Assembly (NCBI RefSeq): GCF_030269925.1
Contig: NC_085116.1
Span: 16,740,001 to 16,804,000 of the forward strand
DNA length: 64,000 nt
Source: Bombyx mori
Lineage: Eukaryota; Arthropoda; Insecta; Lepidoptera; Bombycidae
Direction of reading: 5' to 3'
Under the pieces are notes generated by a model. The model did no database searches and had not been told where the DNA came from. It saw nothing but the letters and a program-made list of their open reading frames with translations. Shown piece by piece: positions 42,925 through 54,706 of this stretch (its first letter is position 1; every line of letters starts with the position of its first letter). The position numbers and the translations under genes are program-made.

Positions 42925-43683
42925 TACCTTTAAACGAGCAATTCTTGTAGCGTTGTTAAGCCACCCGAAGCCAATGGGTGTTTGGTTTGAGGTTAGACAA
43001 GAAAATGAATTGTTTATTTATATTATTTGTGTCTTTTTAACTCACGTGTTCACATAAACGATCTTGGAAAATTTCATCATTTTATCAATATGTAATTCGT
43101 ATTTAAATATAATTCCTAAAAAACACAATTTATAAAAAAAAAACACGCAAAACTCGGTATTTTTTTTCCGTCTAGCTAGCATCGTCTAGTTATTTATAAC
43201 CAGCATTAAAACACAAAACATCAACAAATTGACTGGTGCATTTAAGTCGCGGACAACAAAGTAACACAAGTAACTTAACGTTAAAAATGCAAAGGGCTTC
43301 ACTATAACTAATTTGCAAATTCAGTCCGGGAGAAGCCGCAGAGCATATCTTGTCTTTCATATCGAGAGATATAGCTATCGTTATAGAACAATCTAAACAT
43401 TTTACGAAAGATGTTGTAACCACTTTAAAGTCTGTAAGTGCTTATTACAAAGCGATTTTATAATGCGAAACTGCCTACCCCGTTAGTTAGTTAATTGTTC
43501 AGTAACTATTTGACAAGTAAAGTTAACATCAAAATGATTGTGAAAAGCAATTGATTCGAACAAGATATTTTATCTGTTAGCGTTAATTTATTAAATTTAT
43601 ATAATAACCAACCCATAGATTATTTTTGTATTTATTTCTTATTATTTATGTACACACAAAAAAGAAGACATAGTACATACTAC
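42925..43683. other. spacer, nothing recognised
   Basis: A 77-codon minus frame at 43190-43423 lacks splice and domain support. Confidence 0.3.
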
Positions 43684-43923
43684 TACTGGTGGTAGGACCT
43701 CTTGTAAGTCCGCGCGGGTGAGTACCACCGCCCTGCCTATTTCTGCCGTGAGGCAGTAATGCGTTTCGATCTGAAGGGTGGGGCAGCCGTTGTAACTATA
43801 CTGATACCTTAGAACTCATATCTCAAGGTGGGTGGCGCATTTACGCTATGGGCTCCAGTAACCACTTAACAACAGGCGGGCTATGAGCTCGTCCACCCAC
43901 TTATGCAATAAATAAATAAAAAA
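43684..43923 (+). mobile_element. CTGGTGGTAGG-family retroposon tail
   Basis: Headless, starts ACTACTGGTGGTAGGACC, ends TATGCAATAAATAAATAAA. A short block around GTTGTAGATGTC is deleted. Confidence 0.9.
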
Positions 43924-44351
43924 CTTTCGTCTAATATCCAATCCACGCCTAAAACAGAACCGTAGGATGTGCCCTATCCATCTTCATTTTCTATACTCTA
44001 TCTCTGCAAGCACGTCTCCGTCAAGTTCTGCCTTCTACAAATCTTTTACGGGATCGAATCGTTCGCTGGATGTTCCACCAGCGCAATTGAACTTAATATT
44101 GTACACCATCAAAAGATTATAGTTCATTGTTTGTCGACGATAACGCGGCTTTATCAACAACAGCCATCCATGTTACTAACAAGCAATTAGTTTTAAAAAA
44201 TCATGCCTATACAACAAATTTTAAAGTGCACTTCTGATTTTATATCCCGTATTGTTATTTATTTATCGCCGATATCATTCAAAAGCACGCGTTATGAACA
44301 TAGTCGCATGGAAAAAATTTGATACCTACTTTCCTTCGTATTACGTGGCCA
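43924..44351. other. spacer, nothing recognised
   Basis: One 73-codon plus frame without domain signal. Confidence 0.3.
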
Positions 44352-44430
44352 AAATCAGGATAGATCCAATACGAGAAAACACTCGAATATGAATATGAAC
44401 TCTATAAAAAGGGATTAAAATCGATTTAAA
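44352..44430 (-). repeat. Bm1-linked 3' flank, copy 2
   Basis: AAATCAGGATAGATCCAATA, GAATATGAATATGAACTCTA and GGGATTAAAATCGATTTAAA are the reverse complement of 41.61-41.70 kb with few differences. It lies immediately beyond the A-tail side of the next Bm1. Confidence 0.85.
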
Positions 44431-44605
44431 GTTTTTTTATATATTTTAATTGCCCTTTTATGTAGACAAGCATGGTTGTGAGTGGTTACCGTCGCCCATG
44501 GACTTCGGCAATGCCAGGAGCAGAGCCAAGCCGCTGCCTACCGCTAAGAACTCTCCAAAAGCCTCGTTTGAAGAAGAACATGTCATAACGCTCGGGTAAA
44601 AACGT
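44431..44605 (-). mobile_element. Bm1 SINE facing the 41.4-kb copy
   Basis: Minus-strand Bm1 (GAGTGGTTACCGTCGCCCAT, AAGCCGCTGCCTACCGCTAA, GCCTCGTTTGAAGAAGAACA) with the GCCCACCTGATG block shortened. Diverges from the 41.4-kb copy on its 5' side. Confidence 0.85.
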
Positions 44606-44997
44606 TACCTAAATAAATTGAAGAAAATCATTAATAGAAATCATTAATTTAAGAAAACTGTTGCTGTTAGTTAAATATTCGAACTGCAAATTGAGAAATC
44701 AATAATTCGCCTTTTTAATATTCAATTTCTATAGAACCCTACAACTTGTCCAACACGATTTTAATAAAACGAGTGATTGTGTACCTTATGCTTATGTACA
44801 TACGAGCATATAGTTTTGATGGCCCGTGGCGGAGAGTAATCCGGTCGCTAGAGCCGGCACGTGCCCAAACATAATCGCGAGCCGTTTTCAAGTAGGAACC
44901 GGCCGCTAGCTAAACGGTCTAAGATACAAGCGAATTGGATTTTACACTTGTATTGTTAAAAAATCATAAAATATTTCTTTGAAGGAATTTCGGGATC

Positions 44998-45137
44998 TTT
45001 TTTTTTTTGTATTGTTTATATGTGTGGACGAGCTCACAGCCCACTTGGTGTTAAGTGGTTACTGGAGCCCATAGACATCTACAACGTAAATGCGTCACCC
45101 ACCTAGAAATATAAGTTCTAAGATCTCAAGTATATTT
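44998..45137 (-). mobile_element. CTGGTGGTAGG-family tail, 3' half
   Basis: TTTTTTTTTTGTATTGTTTA, GAGCTCACAGCCCACTTGGT, then TAAGTTCTAAGATCTCAAGT, where similarity ends and a GC-richer segment begins. Confidence 0.85.
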
Positions 45138-45400
45138 TTAATTGTAGGTAGGTTGTCGCTCCCTACAACAGGTAGTGGGGAAATGGTTCGGTAACCCAGT
45201 GATCCGTTCGTAGTGGTAGACGCCGTAGATATCACCAAAACAAGCCATCGCCTGAAATGGTTACCTCGGGACCCCCTATAAGTCCGCGTGGAAGACCACA
45301 TCATCGACCGTGGCGCCATTACCCTCTGTAACGCGGTCGCGTACGGTCGAAGCTCTGTCGGTATAACTTCATTGTAAGTCCGTACTATGTTACTGTTTCA
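45138..45400. other. GC-richer segment of unknown nature
   Basis: About 260 bp (GGTTGTCGCTCCCTACAACA, TTACCTCGGGACCCCCTATA, GTAACGCGGTCGCGTACGGT) that differs in composition from its AT-rich flanks. A minus frame continues through about 74 codons from the adjoining retroposon but has no recognisable domain. It may be a LINE coding fragment. Confidence 0.35.
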
Positions 45401-46357
45401 TTTGCTCCTTAAGCTTGACTTGAATTCTTAGAAACTTGTAATTAGAACGTATAATTTTATTGCTGAAGATTGTACTTAAGATCCTGTTTGGGGGGTATAT
45501 CCTGGTTTTTTTTTAAAGAACACTTCACTTCTGATAGATATCAATTAATATTAATTTATTCTGTGTCCCGGATCGTGCTAATGGATGCGCGGTCCTGTTC
45601 TTCGTTCCGTCGTCAAGCACAAGGCCTTGAAACTGCGATACTTTAAGACAAATATTTTTTCTGTACGGAACTAGCGACATCTTGTGGCGGCTGCCCCTAA
45701 ACTTTTATGTTGTTAAAGTTAAGGCATTTAATTATGGTATAACTAAAGACAGAAAATAAAAAAATTATAAATCATACAAGTTTTTATTTGTCATAGACAA
45801 ATTAAGTAAATTTTATCAATTTGTGGTTTCTGAAAATTAACAAAATCCTTCAATAAAAATAAAATATAGGATAGGTAATATATTATGTTACTGTCATCTA
45901 CAGGAGCAATGAGGAACTAATCGAAGCGAAGCCATCTAGTGGCCGACGCCCGTAAACATTTTTGTGGAGTGCTTGACTTGCTTCTCTATAACTAATTTAT
46001 GTGTGTTTTCTATGGTGAAGCAATCACGTTTATTAACGTGGTAAGGCAAAGTTACCACCTTTATTAGTTAGCAAATTGTTCTCTAACAATTTGACAAGTG
46101 AAATTTGAAGCGAAGCGATTACGGAGCACGGTCTCGCTTAACCAGAACTTTTAACTGCCCGTTAATTAATTGCTAAGTTGACTAACCGACGTTTTCTTTA
46201 GGAGTCGCGAAATGGACTATGGGCTTGAAAAACTGACTTTGAAAGTAGTGAACGGGAATATAGTTTTGTGTGCTTTCAAAGCTCACAGAAACAGTCGACA
46301 AACGTAAAAAACTGAAGGATCTCAAAGCGTACCTACAAAATTTCAAAGCTGCGGTCT
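45401..46357. other. spacer with a direct-repeat pair
   Basis: GACATCTTGTGGCGGCTGCC with CTAAACTTTTATGTTG (about 45677) and GCCATCTAGTGGCCGACGCC with GTAAACATTTTTGTGG (about 45931) are related in direct orientation about 255 bp apart. Read on the minus strand the second contains CCACTAGATGGC, which resembles a CTCF-type core. No gene frame. Confidence 0.3.
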
Positions 46358-46600
46358 CTTGGTGGCAGGACCTCTTGTGAGTCCGCGCGGGTAGGTACCA
46401 CCACCCTGCTTATTTCTGCCGTGAAGCACTAATGTGTCTCGGTTTGAAGGGTGGGGCAGCCGTTGTAACTATACTGAGACCTTAGAACTTATGTCTCAAG
46501 GTGGGTTGTGCATTTAGGTCGTAGATGTATATGGGCTCCAGTAACCACTTATCACCAGGTGGGCTGTGAGCTCGTCCACCCGACTAAGCAATAAAAAAAA
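46358..46600 (+). mobile_element. CTGGTGGTAGG-family retroposon tail
   Basis: Headless copy from TCTTGGTGGCAGGACC to CTAAGCAATAAAAAAAA. Confidence 0.9.
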
Positions 46601-46925
46601 CTTGAAAATAGAGAAGCTCCATAAACTTGGCCACTTGACAATTATAACTTAAAAGAAACAACATACTTTTAATGTCTATATTCTATAATTTACACTGCCC
46701 TTGACATTATTATAAGTAGGGAAAATAAAGAAGTGTTCTGCCCACACCGATGCTATTTTTAAGTATTGACATTTAAGATCAGCGCAGATCTGAAATTGCT
46801 GCTATTTTATGTACCTAATTACTGATTAACAATTAATTTAAAATACTCATTACGTGAATAATAGCCGAGTAGCGGTTTAATTCTAGCATCGAATCTATAA
46901 AATACATCAGTTTTGTATATATTAT

Positions 46926-47225
46926 ACATTATTTTTTTATTGCCTTTGCAGACAGATGAGTATATCATCCACCTGGTGGTAAGCAGTCACAGACGCTTCT
47001 TACAGCTAAAGACATCCCGCAAGTCTCGTTTAGAGATTGAGATATATAGCGTCCGGGAAACACCATGGAGGGTAATTCATTCTAGAGCCGGATGGTATGT
47101 GGCAGAAAAAATCTCGGAAATGCACTGTACATGAACACAGCGGTTCCGATAGCTGGAGGTGCGATGCTAAGGAGATAAAGGAATCATCTCAGAGTATTCC
47201 TCAGAGCACTCCCCATGCAACATAT
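46926..47225 (-). mobile_element. Bm1 SINE, long but diverged
   Basis: TTTTTTTATTGCCTTTGCAG, GTCTCGTTTAGAGATTGAGA, CCGGGAAACACCATGGAGGG, AGAGCCGGATGGTATGTGGC, then GAGATAAAGGAATCATCTCA. It retains the 5' half absent from most Bm1 copies here but lacks the AAGCCGCTGCCTACC block. Confidence 0.8.
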
Positions 47226-48362
47226 AGTAAAAAATACGGAGAGAAATGAAGTCCCTCCGTGGATCCAAAGCTTCCAAGCAATCGGTGATTGGTAACCCTT
47301 GTATGACCATTGCAGTGTAAAATTTGACCTTATATTTCAATTATCAACCGCTCAATGTCAGATGGTATGTAAGCGCTTTTGTTAATCGAAGCCAAAAAAT
47401 ATCTGAACCCGCTCAATTACAAAACATACAAGTATAAATACCATAGCGTTCAATCAATAGAGTATTTGCTCCCGTTAGTTCAGATAAGCTTTTGAGTCGC
47501 ACAATAACTCAGATGTCGAGAAAAACACTTCATCGTGCATTCGAATATCAAATTCTGCTTTTTTGAGCGAAAACTTTTATCGTTAAGCAACGCAACCCTT
47601 ACCGTACCATTACTGACAGTCTGACAATAATCCTATAGTAATTATAGACAGTGCCAGGAATACAGTTAATAACGCGAACCCGAATACCAACTTTTTTGAA
47701 CGAAAAATATAATTGCCAATTCATATCCCTAACATGTCATTCAATTTTAAGATTGTAAAGTTTTAATTTAATTCGTTCTACCAGAATAATTAAAAATACG
47801 CTTATGAGATTCCTAAACTTAAATCATAACGACAAATTTAGTTTCCTAATTGCTGACCACTTCCTCCACTGATATGATCGGCGACTAATTTCAAATCTAA
47901 CTCTACTAAATATAAATTTGTGTTCTCAGAATATTTTTTCTCGCACATACCCGATTTTTTTTTAAATTATATTACTGTTGGAGCACCTATATTTTAAAAT
48001 ACCAGCATCGTACATATTTCTACCTTTCCTTTACATTCAATAGAAACATTCGTCAGCACACACATAGAGTTTATTCAGTGACGCGAACCCATTACCCCGG
48101 ACTTTTAATTAATGAAAACTGGATGTAAATGCGATTTGTACGAAACACGCCCGTGTCGTGTTCTTCTTAAAATTCCACTACGGGAGCAATCAACTGTCGA
48201 CTCGGTTTGGTATGGGCCAAGTTAAAAAGTGTCGAGAGTATTTGCTATGAAAAAACAATAAAAAATCCTATTTTTTGAGCTATAAATGTAACTTTTATCA
48301 GACTACCCTCTTTTATAAATAGACTGGATACAATTTAACTCATTTACGCTTCTACTAACATT
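47226..48362. other. spacer, nothing recognised
   Basis: 1.1 kb AT-rich; no frame above 60 codons. Confidence 0.3.
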
Positions 48363-48832
48363 GTTTTGATGGGTGGACGAGCTCACGTCCCACCTGGTGT
48401 TAAGTGGTTACCGGAGCCCAGAGACATTTACAACGTAAATGCTACTACCCACCTTGTGAGTTTATCGAGAAACCTGTTGTTCAGGGTAGGGACAACGGTA
48501 AAAGATCTCGTGGACGAAGCCCCATGCGCTGGACTGATCAAGTTAAAAACCTTACCAAAATCCCATTTAACTAGTGCGTCCGCCAAGTCTCAGTTCGCGA
48601 ATTGTGGAGACGGTCAAGGCTATAATAGACAAGGATTCCACATGACCCAGACAGAACTGCCACGAGTAACCGACTATGATGATGAACCTTGAGATAAGAG
48701 CTCTAAGGTCTGAGTTTTTACAGTAAAACGACTGCTCCACCCTCCAAACCGAAACGCATTATTACTTCACTACAGAATTAGGGAGGATGTTGGTACATAC
48801 CTCTGCGGGTTCACAACAAGCCCTGCCACTAG
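48363..48832 (-). mobile_element. CTGGTGGTAGG-family tail split by a LINE fragment
   Basis: Left part GATGGGTGGACGAGCTCACG to CTACTACCCACCTTG, right part CCTTGAGATAAGAGCTCTAA to CCCTGCCACTAGTTAA. The two pieces join in normal order once 48457-48685 is removed. An old copy. Confidence 0.75.
48457..48691 (+). pseudogene. RTE-like LINE C-terminus nested in a retroposon
   Basis: In one frame AGRSPMRWTDQVKNLT-like words (CCATGCGCTGGACTGATCAA) follow the pattern of the lepidopteran LINE C-terminus; stops follow and the piece ends CTATGATGATGA. ACCTTG occurs on both sides (48451-48456, 48686-48691) and may be a short target duplication. Confidence 0.55.
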
Positions 48833-51800
48833 TTAATTTTGGGACTAACTATAGTATCTTCAGAAATATAAACTTTTCCAAACCCGTAAAGACTCAAAAT
48901 ATATTAAACAACAGGGATTAAGATTTACATTCTTTATATTCCACTTAAATGATAATCAGACACAACAATATGGTGTACAAATTGAAGGCTTCAATGTGTC
49001 CCAATGACATACAATTCCTTGTTGGGACTTCGGCATTGTAGATGCCTATGCGTGACACTAAGTAACATCTGCACTAGCGGCATTAGGCAACACCGAATAA
49101 TCAAAACGCTACCGCCCCCGCTCGTTCCTCGCACCACAACCAGTCTTGATTGCGTCCGTCCGTACCCCATCAACTGCACTCCTTAATGTAAACAAGTTTT
49201 TCCCCATTGTATCAAAGAGGCGCTTCTTTGTACAAGAAATAATACATTTCGTAGCCCGTTGTATCCGTTTTCTTTTCATTCGTATAGAAAATGTATTTCG
49301 AGAAAGTATTAAATATTTTGTGTGTATACACTTTGTTGTATTAAAAACCAAGTTCCTCGGATGGTTCTTTGAATGTTTCATTGAAATGTCGCGATTCTGT
49401 GTGGCGTAAAGAAGATTTATTATTTGAAATATTCTCTTGAATATAATTTATGGTTTGACTGAAATTTTGCTGTCAGATTTTTTTTGTGCAGTTCTTATAT
49501 CTGCTTTTACGTCGTTTTAATGATTTGATCATAAGAAGACAACTTTTAAAGCGAAATATGTATACGAGTATTATGATTGTCAGGTTAAAAATGCGATCGA
49601 TATGCAAGTGTACGATGACATTTTTTTAATATCTAATTTTGATAGTCCCATGTCAATATTTGTTGCTGATAATGCTAAGGCTACTGGAAATATAAAAAAG
49701 ATGTTTGAATAAATATGATAGCCTAAATAAGAAGATTTAGATTCTTTGCCAAATATATTATCTTTATTAAGATATTCTCTTTAGCAAAGAGTAATCTTAT
49801 GCATTAATCGGTAAGTCATTACATCAAACTAATGAGCAATTTCGATAATGCAATCAGAACGTAAAAACTTTTCCATTTAAAGGAAGGTGGATTCCATCGA
49901 AATTAAGAGCTTCTTCAAGTAAGCCGTGCCACCAATCCAAAATGCAGTCTCGCTACTGGGAAGAATAGACAAGAAACTCATAGTTGGCACTTTTTAAAAT
50001 ACTATTATGTAAACTTCACGACAACTAATTTACATAATATTTCTGAATCGGTAGCGGAAACTACTTTATATTATTATAACAGTTCGATTATAAGATCGTA
50101 GGTATCTTTCCTGTATCCTTACAATTTCGGCCATAAAACAATCATGCATCCTCATATAAAAAGGAGCACAAATATTGTTTTAGTGAATACTAAGACTCCC
50201 GATTCTGAAGACACTATTTAGTACTATTTGGTTCAAAACTGGCTGTTTCAAACTCGGCCCGTAGCAGAGTTAAGAGGGATAGCCCCAAGTTTAACACTTG
50301 GAAATGATCCAAAATGTCCAGAACTGCGCTACGTACAGTGACAAAATGGAAAAGTTGTTTCAAATAAATTACTTCCGACCGAAACTTTAAAAAACGTGCT
50401 TTTAATGCAGATTAGTAGCATCTACGAAACTTTACTATATTTATGCTATCAGATACGACTTCAACCTACCGGATAGTCAGAACTGTAATCAGAACGCCAA
50501 GCATGACCATTTATGATCACACATCAACTCTCTTATGGTTACTAATGTTAATGTCAGACTTTTTATTTATAGAGTGTAGTAGGCATAGGTTTCAGATCAA
50601 AGAGTAGAGTGGCAGTTATTCGGTAGTTTATCAGATAGTTCAATGAATTACTGTTTAGCACCACGCCAGAGGGGTTCTTGTCTACCACGAGCGGTTGTTA
50701 CTGCCTATGGAGAAAATACCAGGGGTGCTGCAAAACTGTGGACCCTGTAACTTTTACCATACCACGCTACGCTATAGACCACGACTGGAGAAAGACATGT
50801 TATAGGTCTGAAAGAATAGCACACCGAAGATCTTTAAATCATCTTTCCCTGGCCTTCCTTAATTTGTAATTTTATCTTTAGTACTTTAAAAGTGAACTTA
50901 TTTCATCTTAGTTTTTTAGGAACTGAGCAAAAAATTACCTAACACTTCAACCTTTAGGATATTTTGTGTCATTCCCCTTTCTTCTACCCCTTACCTCCAC
51001 CGCCCGAATGAAGGCTGCAATACTGTTTGGAGATAATAATTTTGATTCGCATGGCCATTGTCCAAGATGTTCATAATTGTCCTTGCCAAGTCATTATAGT
51101 CGCAAAGTATGCGATACGAAATTTCCCTCTCTAACTAACAAAATTGGTTGCGTAGAAGTGATCTTAGTCATTCGATCTGATTAACAATTGAATCCATACG
51201 ATAATTAATTGGAACATGCAGCCGCCTGTATTCAACCTCGTCTACCAGCTTCTACCATTTTTTCTAAAAACAATGAGCCCTTTCTTAAGTACTAAGCATG
51301 CTAAAACCAAAAAGCCATTATAATTCTGATAATTTCCTCAGAGAAGTAATCATGCATTCCTGTTTCAAGAGTAGGAAGGTCGTTATTTCAGTGACATTAT
51401 TTACTGCCTTCTCCGTCTAAGAGCTCATGGCCAACTGTGGTATCTTTTGGGACTGGTATTCGCTTAACACCAGTTTTATTAACATCTAATTAGGCATGCA
51501 AATAAAATATTAAAAAGTTAAAGTTGCTATTGAAGTAATTAAAACAACACTTGAACTAGTCTTGTAATAAGGAATACGCGTAAGTATAATAATAATATGT
51601 ACGAAATAAATTAAATTAACGATACGAGTTCGCGTTTTACCTGAGCGAGGGCGTAGCAAATTAAATATACGAACGAAACGTACAGAAACGGAACGGGGTT
51701 TATGATACGCGACGCACAGATAGGAGAGGGGTGTCTAGATGACTCTTGGGTGGAAAATTGCTCGAAAATCTCTCTTAAACTTGATCATGATAACTCAAAT

Positions 51801-52344
51801 TAATATGTATATAGCGAACGGTGAACGAGTCGAGTCAAACTTGTAATTTTCGTGAGAGCTAATATCTCCATCCAGCCAGTTCCTCCCGCGAAGTTTCGGT
51901 TGGGGGGATATGTCGGCTACTATTGTAATTAAGACAGAGCTTCGGGTCTCGCGACAGGCGACAGCATTCACTCTGTTTCGTTCGCTCCGACAACCAGTTA
52001 ACACAAGGGCGAGGAGCTTATGTATATACAAATTTGTACAAAAGCTTAAAACCAGCTTAAACCGGTCCGTTATTTTGGCATACATTTTGCGTAGCCTTTA
52101 ATTACGCAGTTGCAAAAAGCTCTCTTTGAAGTCCTTTAATCGAATGATTGGCACAATTGACAGGCTTCCCCTCGATTACATATTTTCATACCCTTTTCAG
52201 CTTTGGAGTTCGAGTCTAAGCATGCACTTGGATTTTGTCTATTATTAGCCTCATAACAATTAAAGAAACCATGGTACTTGTGTTTACTCACACGCATGTA
52301 AGAAATTATAGTTCTTTGGCGTAATATACAATTATTTTATTGTT
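48833..52344. other. 3.5-kb unassigned region
   Basis: The longest stretch without a recognised element. Frames of 60-96 codons (49109-49381, 49146-49409, 50678-50869, 51795-52085) overlap on opposite strands and show no domain. A GC-richer patch at 51850-52030 (CCTCCCGCGAAGTTTCGGTT, TCGGGTCTCGCGACAGGCGA) could be regulatory. Around 51420-51475 (AGCTCATGGCCAACTGTGGT, CGCTTAACACCAG) there may be a very old retroposon tail. Confidence 0.3.
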
Positions 52345-52587
52345 ATTTTTTATTGCTTAGATGGGTGAATGAACTCACAGCCCACCTGGTTTTTAAGTGG
52401 TTACTGGAGCCCATAGACCTCTACAACGTAAATGCGCCACCTACATTAAGACATAAGTTCTAAGGTCTTAGTATAGTTACAACGGCTACCGCACCCTTCA
52501 AACCGAAACACATTACTGCTTCACGGCAGAAATAGGCGGGGTGGTGGTACCTACCCGTGCGGACTCACAAGAGGTCCTACCACCAGT
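52345..52587 (-). mobile_element. CTGGTGGTAGG-family retroposon tail
   Basis: Headless copy from ATTTTTTATTGCTTAGATGG to ACCACCAGT, ending at the common boundary and directly abutting repeat A. Confidence 0.9.
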
Positions 52588-52589
52588 AA

Positions 52590-52818
52590 TGTAGGATTGG
52601 TAAGAACGGAACGTATGAAAAGAGTGTGGAACGGAGCGTTAAGATGTGAGTGAGAGAAAACGGAAAGAGAGAGAAGAGAATGACAGAGAATTGGAAGATG
52701 GCAAAGACGGTTGAAAAATGAGTAAGACGTAATAAAATTAGTGTTAATTATTAATTACTATTATAATAGAAGATTTTGGAATAGTGTAACTTTTATTTTA
52801 TGCGCTGCGATCCCTATT
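52590..52818 (+). repeat. unclassified dispersed repeat A, copy 2
   Basis: Plus-strand counterpart of 14.38-14.62 kb (GTAGGATTGGTAAGAACGGA to TTTATTTTATGCGCTGCGAT), with purine-rich GGAAAGAGAGAGAAGAGAAT in the middle. Confidence 0.7.
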
Positions 52819-53463
52819 CTACAGTAATACCTACTTTACAGTACCAGCAGTGCCTACTTTACAGTCATTTAATGTTTCGCTGTGGAACTGAGATTTCAAA
52901 AACACGCGCCCAAGAAAATTCGTAGTTTAAATAAATAGAAATGAGAAATACTCCTCTTTGAAGCGTCTTACCCAAATCAACAAATGTTAAACGAGCAATT
53001 CCCCTAACTGATTTCAAGAAATCTTTAACCATAACTAGAAGATAACTAATACAGACAGCGTTGAGCCCGCAAGCATCCGCTCGTGTGACCCAAAATGACC
53101 GAGCGGCAGCCTTACCCGGTACTCACCGCAAACGTGTTCTTGAATATTCGATAATAGGGTTGCCATTTAGAGATTGTAAATTTGGTAATTGTGAATTTGA
53201 AATCACGATTGGTTTTGACCCATTTTTTGGTATATTTTTTAGATATATACACTGCTTTAAAAGAATGGTGAAGGAACATTATCTATCCGCCTAATGTTGT
53301 TTGCTTGTTTATGCTTTATCGTTACTGTAAATTTATTGTGTGTATTTAAGTATATTGGAATATAAATCATATGGTGATTTCATATTGTGTTTAACGGTAT
53401 ATATATATAGGTATTTATTGTATGTATGTATTTTCTTTAATACCTGCTATATCTTTATCTGTC
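52819..53463. other. spacer with a small tandem repeat
   Basis: CCTACTTTACAGT occurs twice near 52827-52864, with ATTCTACAGT just before. A 77-codon frame at 53061-53294 has no domain signal. Confidence 0.3.
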
Positions 53464-53614
53464 CAGAATTTCGGGTAATTAAACGGTTGTCTGGAAGAGA
53501 TCTCTTTGAGCGATAAGACCGCCTATTGTACAAACGTATCTGCTTGTTGACTGGTTTTCTGTTAATTGTGTTTTGGTGTGCAATAAACTATATTCTCTCT
53601 CTCTCTATATATAT
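53464..53614 (+). repeat. LINE-like 3' end with CT/TA-repeat tail, copy 2
   Basis: TTAAACGGTTGTCTGGAAGA, GATAAGACCGCCTATTGTAC, TTTTGGTGTGCAATAAACTA then TTCTCTCTCTCTCTATATAT. Relative of 26.66 kb. Confidence 0.65.
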
Positions 53615-53949
53615 TTTGCAGTCGAATCATATTGGATCTTAAAGGTTGTTGAGATGAAAAATAACCTAAAAAGCTTAGCCACTGTTGTGTTTTAAATGGC
53701 AAGGGGATCCGCGGGCGTCAACTATATTTGTGATTTAATTAATATAAAAAATATACATTTCATATTTCAGTTCGTATTTCAACTGAATGTACTCTATTCT
53801 ACAGAATGGTATCTCCGCTATTATTGGAAGGCATCTGTGAACAAGAGCTTAGGGTACCAATGACTCATAAAAAATTGATACATGCTCTCCTTTCCTAATT
53901 TTTATTCAAATATATTATTTTATATTTTAGTATTTTGGCTCTAGACTGA
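53615..53949. other. spacer, nothing recognised
   Basis: No frame or repeat relation found. Confidence 0.3.
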
Positions 53950-54092
53950 ACTCCCCTCCATGATGTTCCCGTGGATAGATTTCTTTCAAATCTTCTTTTA
54001 ACCGATAGGCTACGACTCAGCCCCAGTAATCATTAGATATAGTCATCATTAGATATAACGTGCGCTTGTCTGTCTTTTGAACATAATAAAAA
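53950..54092 (+). mobile_element. very old Bm1-like fragment
   Basis: CTCCCCTCCATGATGTTCCC, CGATAGGCTACGACTCAGCC and GTGCGCTTGTCTGTCTTTTG with AATAAAAATG keep Bm1 order at low identity. Confidence 0.4.
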
Positions 54093-54706
54093 TGGCAGAT
54101 TAAATATTTTATTGGCAGATTTATATTTGGCGTCTCAGTGATACTTCAAATCGCCAATCTAACAAAATTGCTACAGAGATTCCATTTTCGTAATTTTTTT
54201 TTTTTTTTTATAAAATATTACAAATTCTTTTAAGTGCCCTAACAGCCCTATTTCAAGCGCATGTGCCCTTCCACTTGAGTGTGTAGCGGCGAGGGTACCA
54301 AATCACGTGGCATCACGAAAATGAAGGTAATATACGAGGCCTTTTATTAGAATAAGGGCGAAGCGTGTTGATATTATTTATGAGGTGTGAATTTTGTAAA
54401 GCTACATTATTATTTCGTGATTAATAGTGTTATTATTGTAGCCTGTTTTGCTGATTCGAGTGAGCAGACGGAGCTCAAAGACCTCGCAATGCCACCGCCA
54501 CGCTTGAGGTATCAAGTCAAAGTTAACGAAGACCCGTTGTATTAAATCCTCAAACGAATCTCGTGATTTCTCCCCAACAAAAATGTTTGCAGCGGTGATA
54601 TCGATAAGCATACATGCTAGTCTTATACAACTTCAAACTTAATGAGAAGAGGGAATAGCTGTGTATTCCAGCTCAAAGAATCGAACAACCGCTATACGAC
54701 CGCTTT
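54093..54706. other. spacer, possible old retroposon tail
   Basis: GCAATGCCACCGCCACGCTTGAGGTATCAAG-like words at about 54487 resemble the middle of a minus-strand CTGGTGGTAGG tail. A frame at 54402-54611 (-) covers it and is not a gene. Confidence 0.3.

Noticed and set aside
48833..52344. A hidden multi-exon gene in the 3.5-kb unassigned region
   Set aside because: Frames there are short, overlap on opposite strands and none is bounded by convincing splice signals with a recognisable domain.
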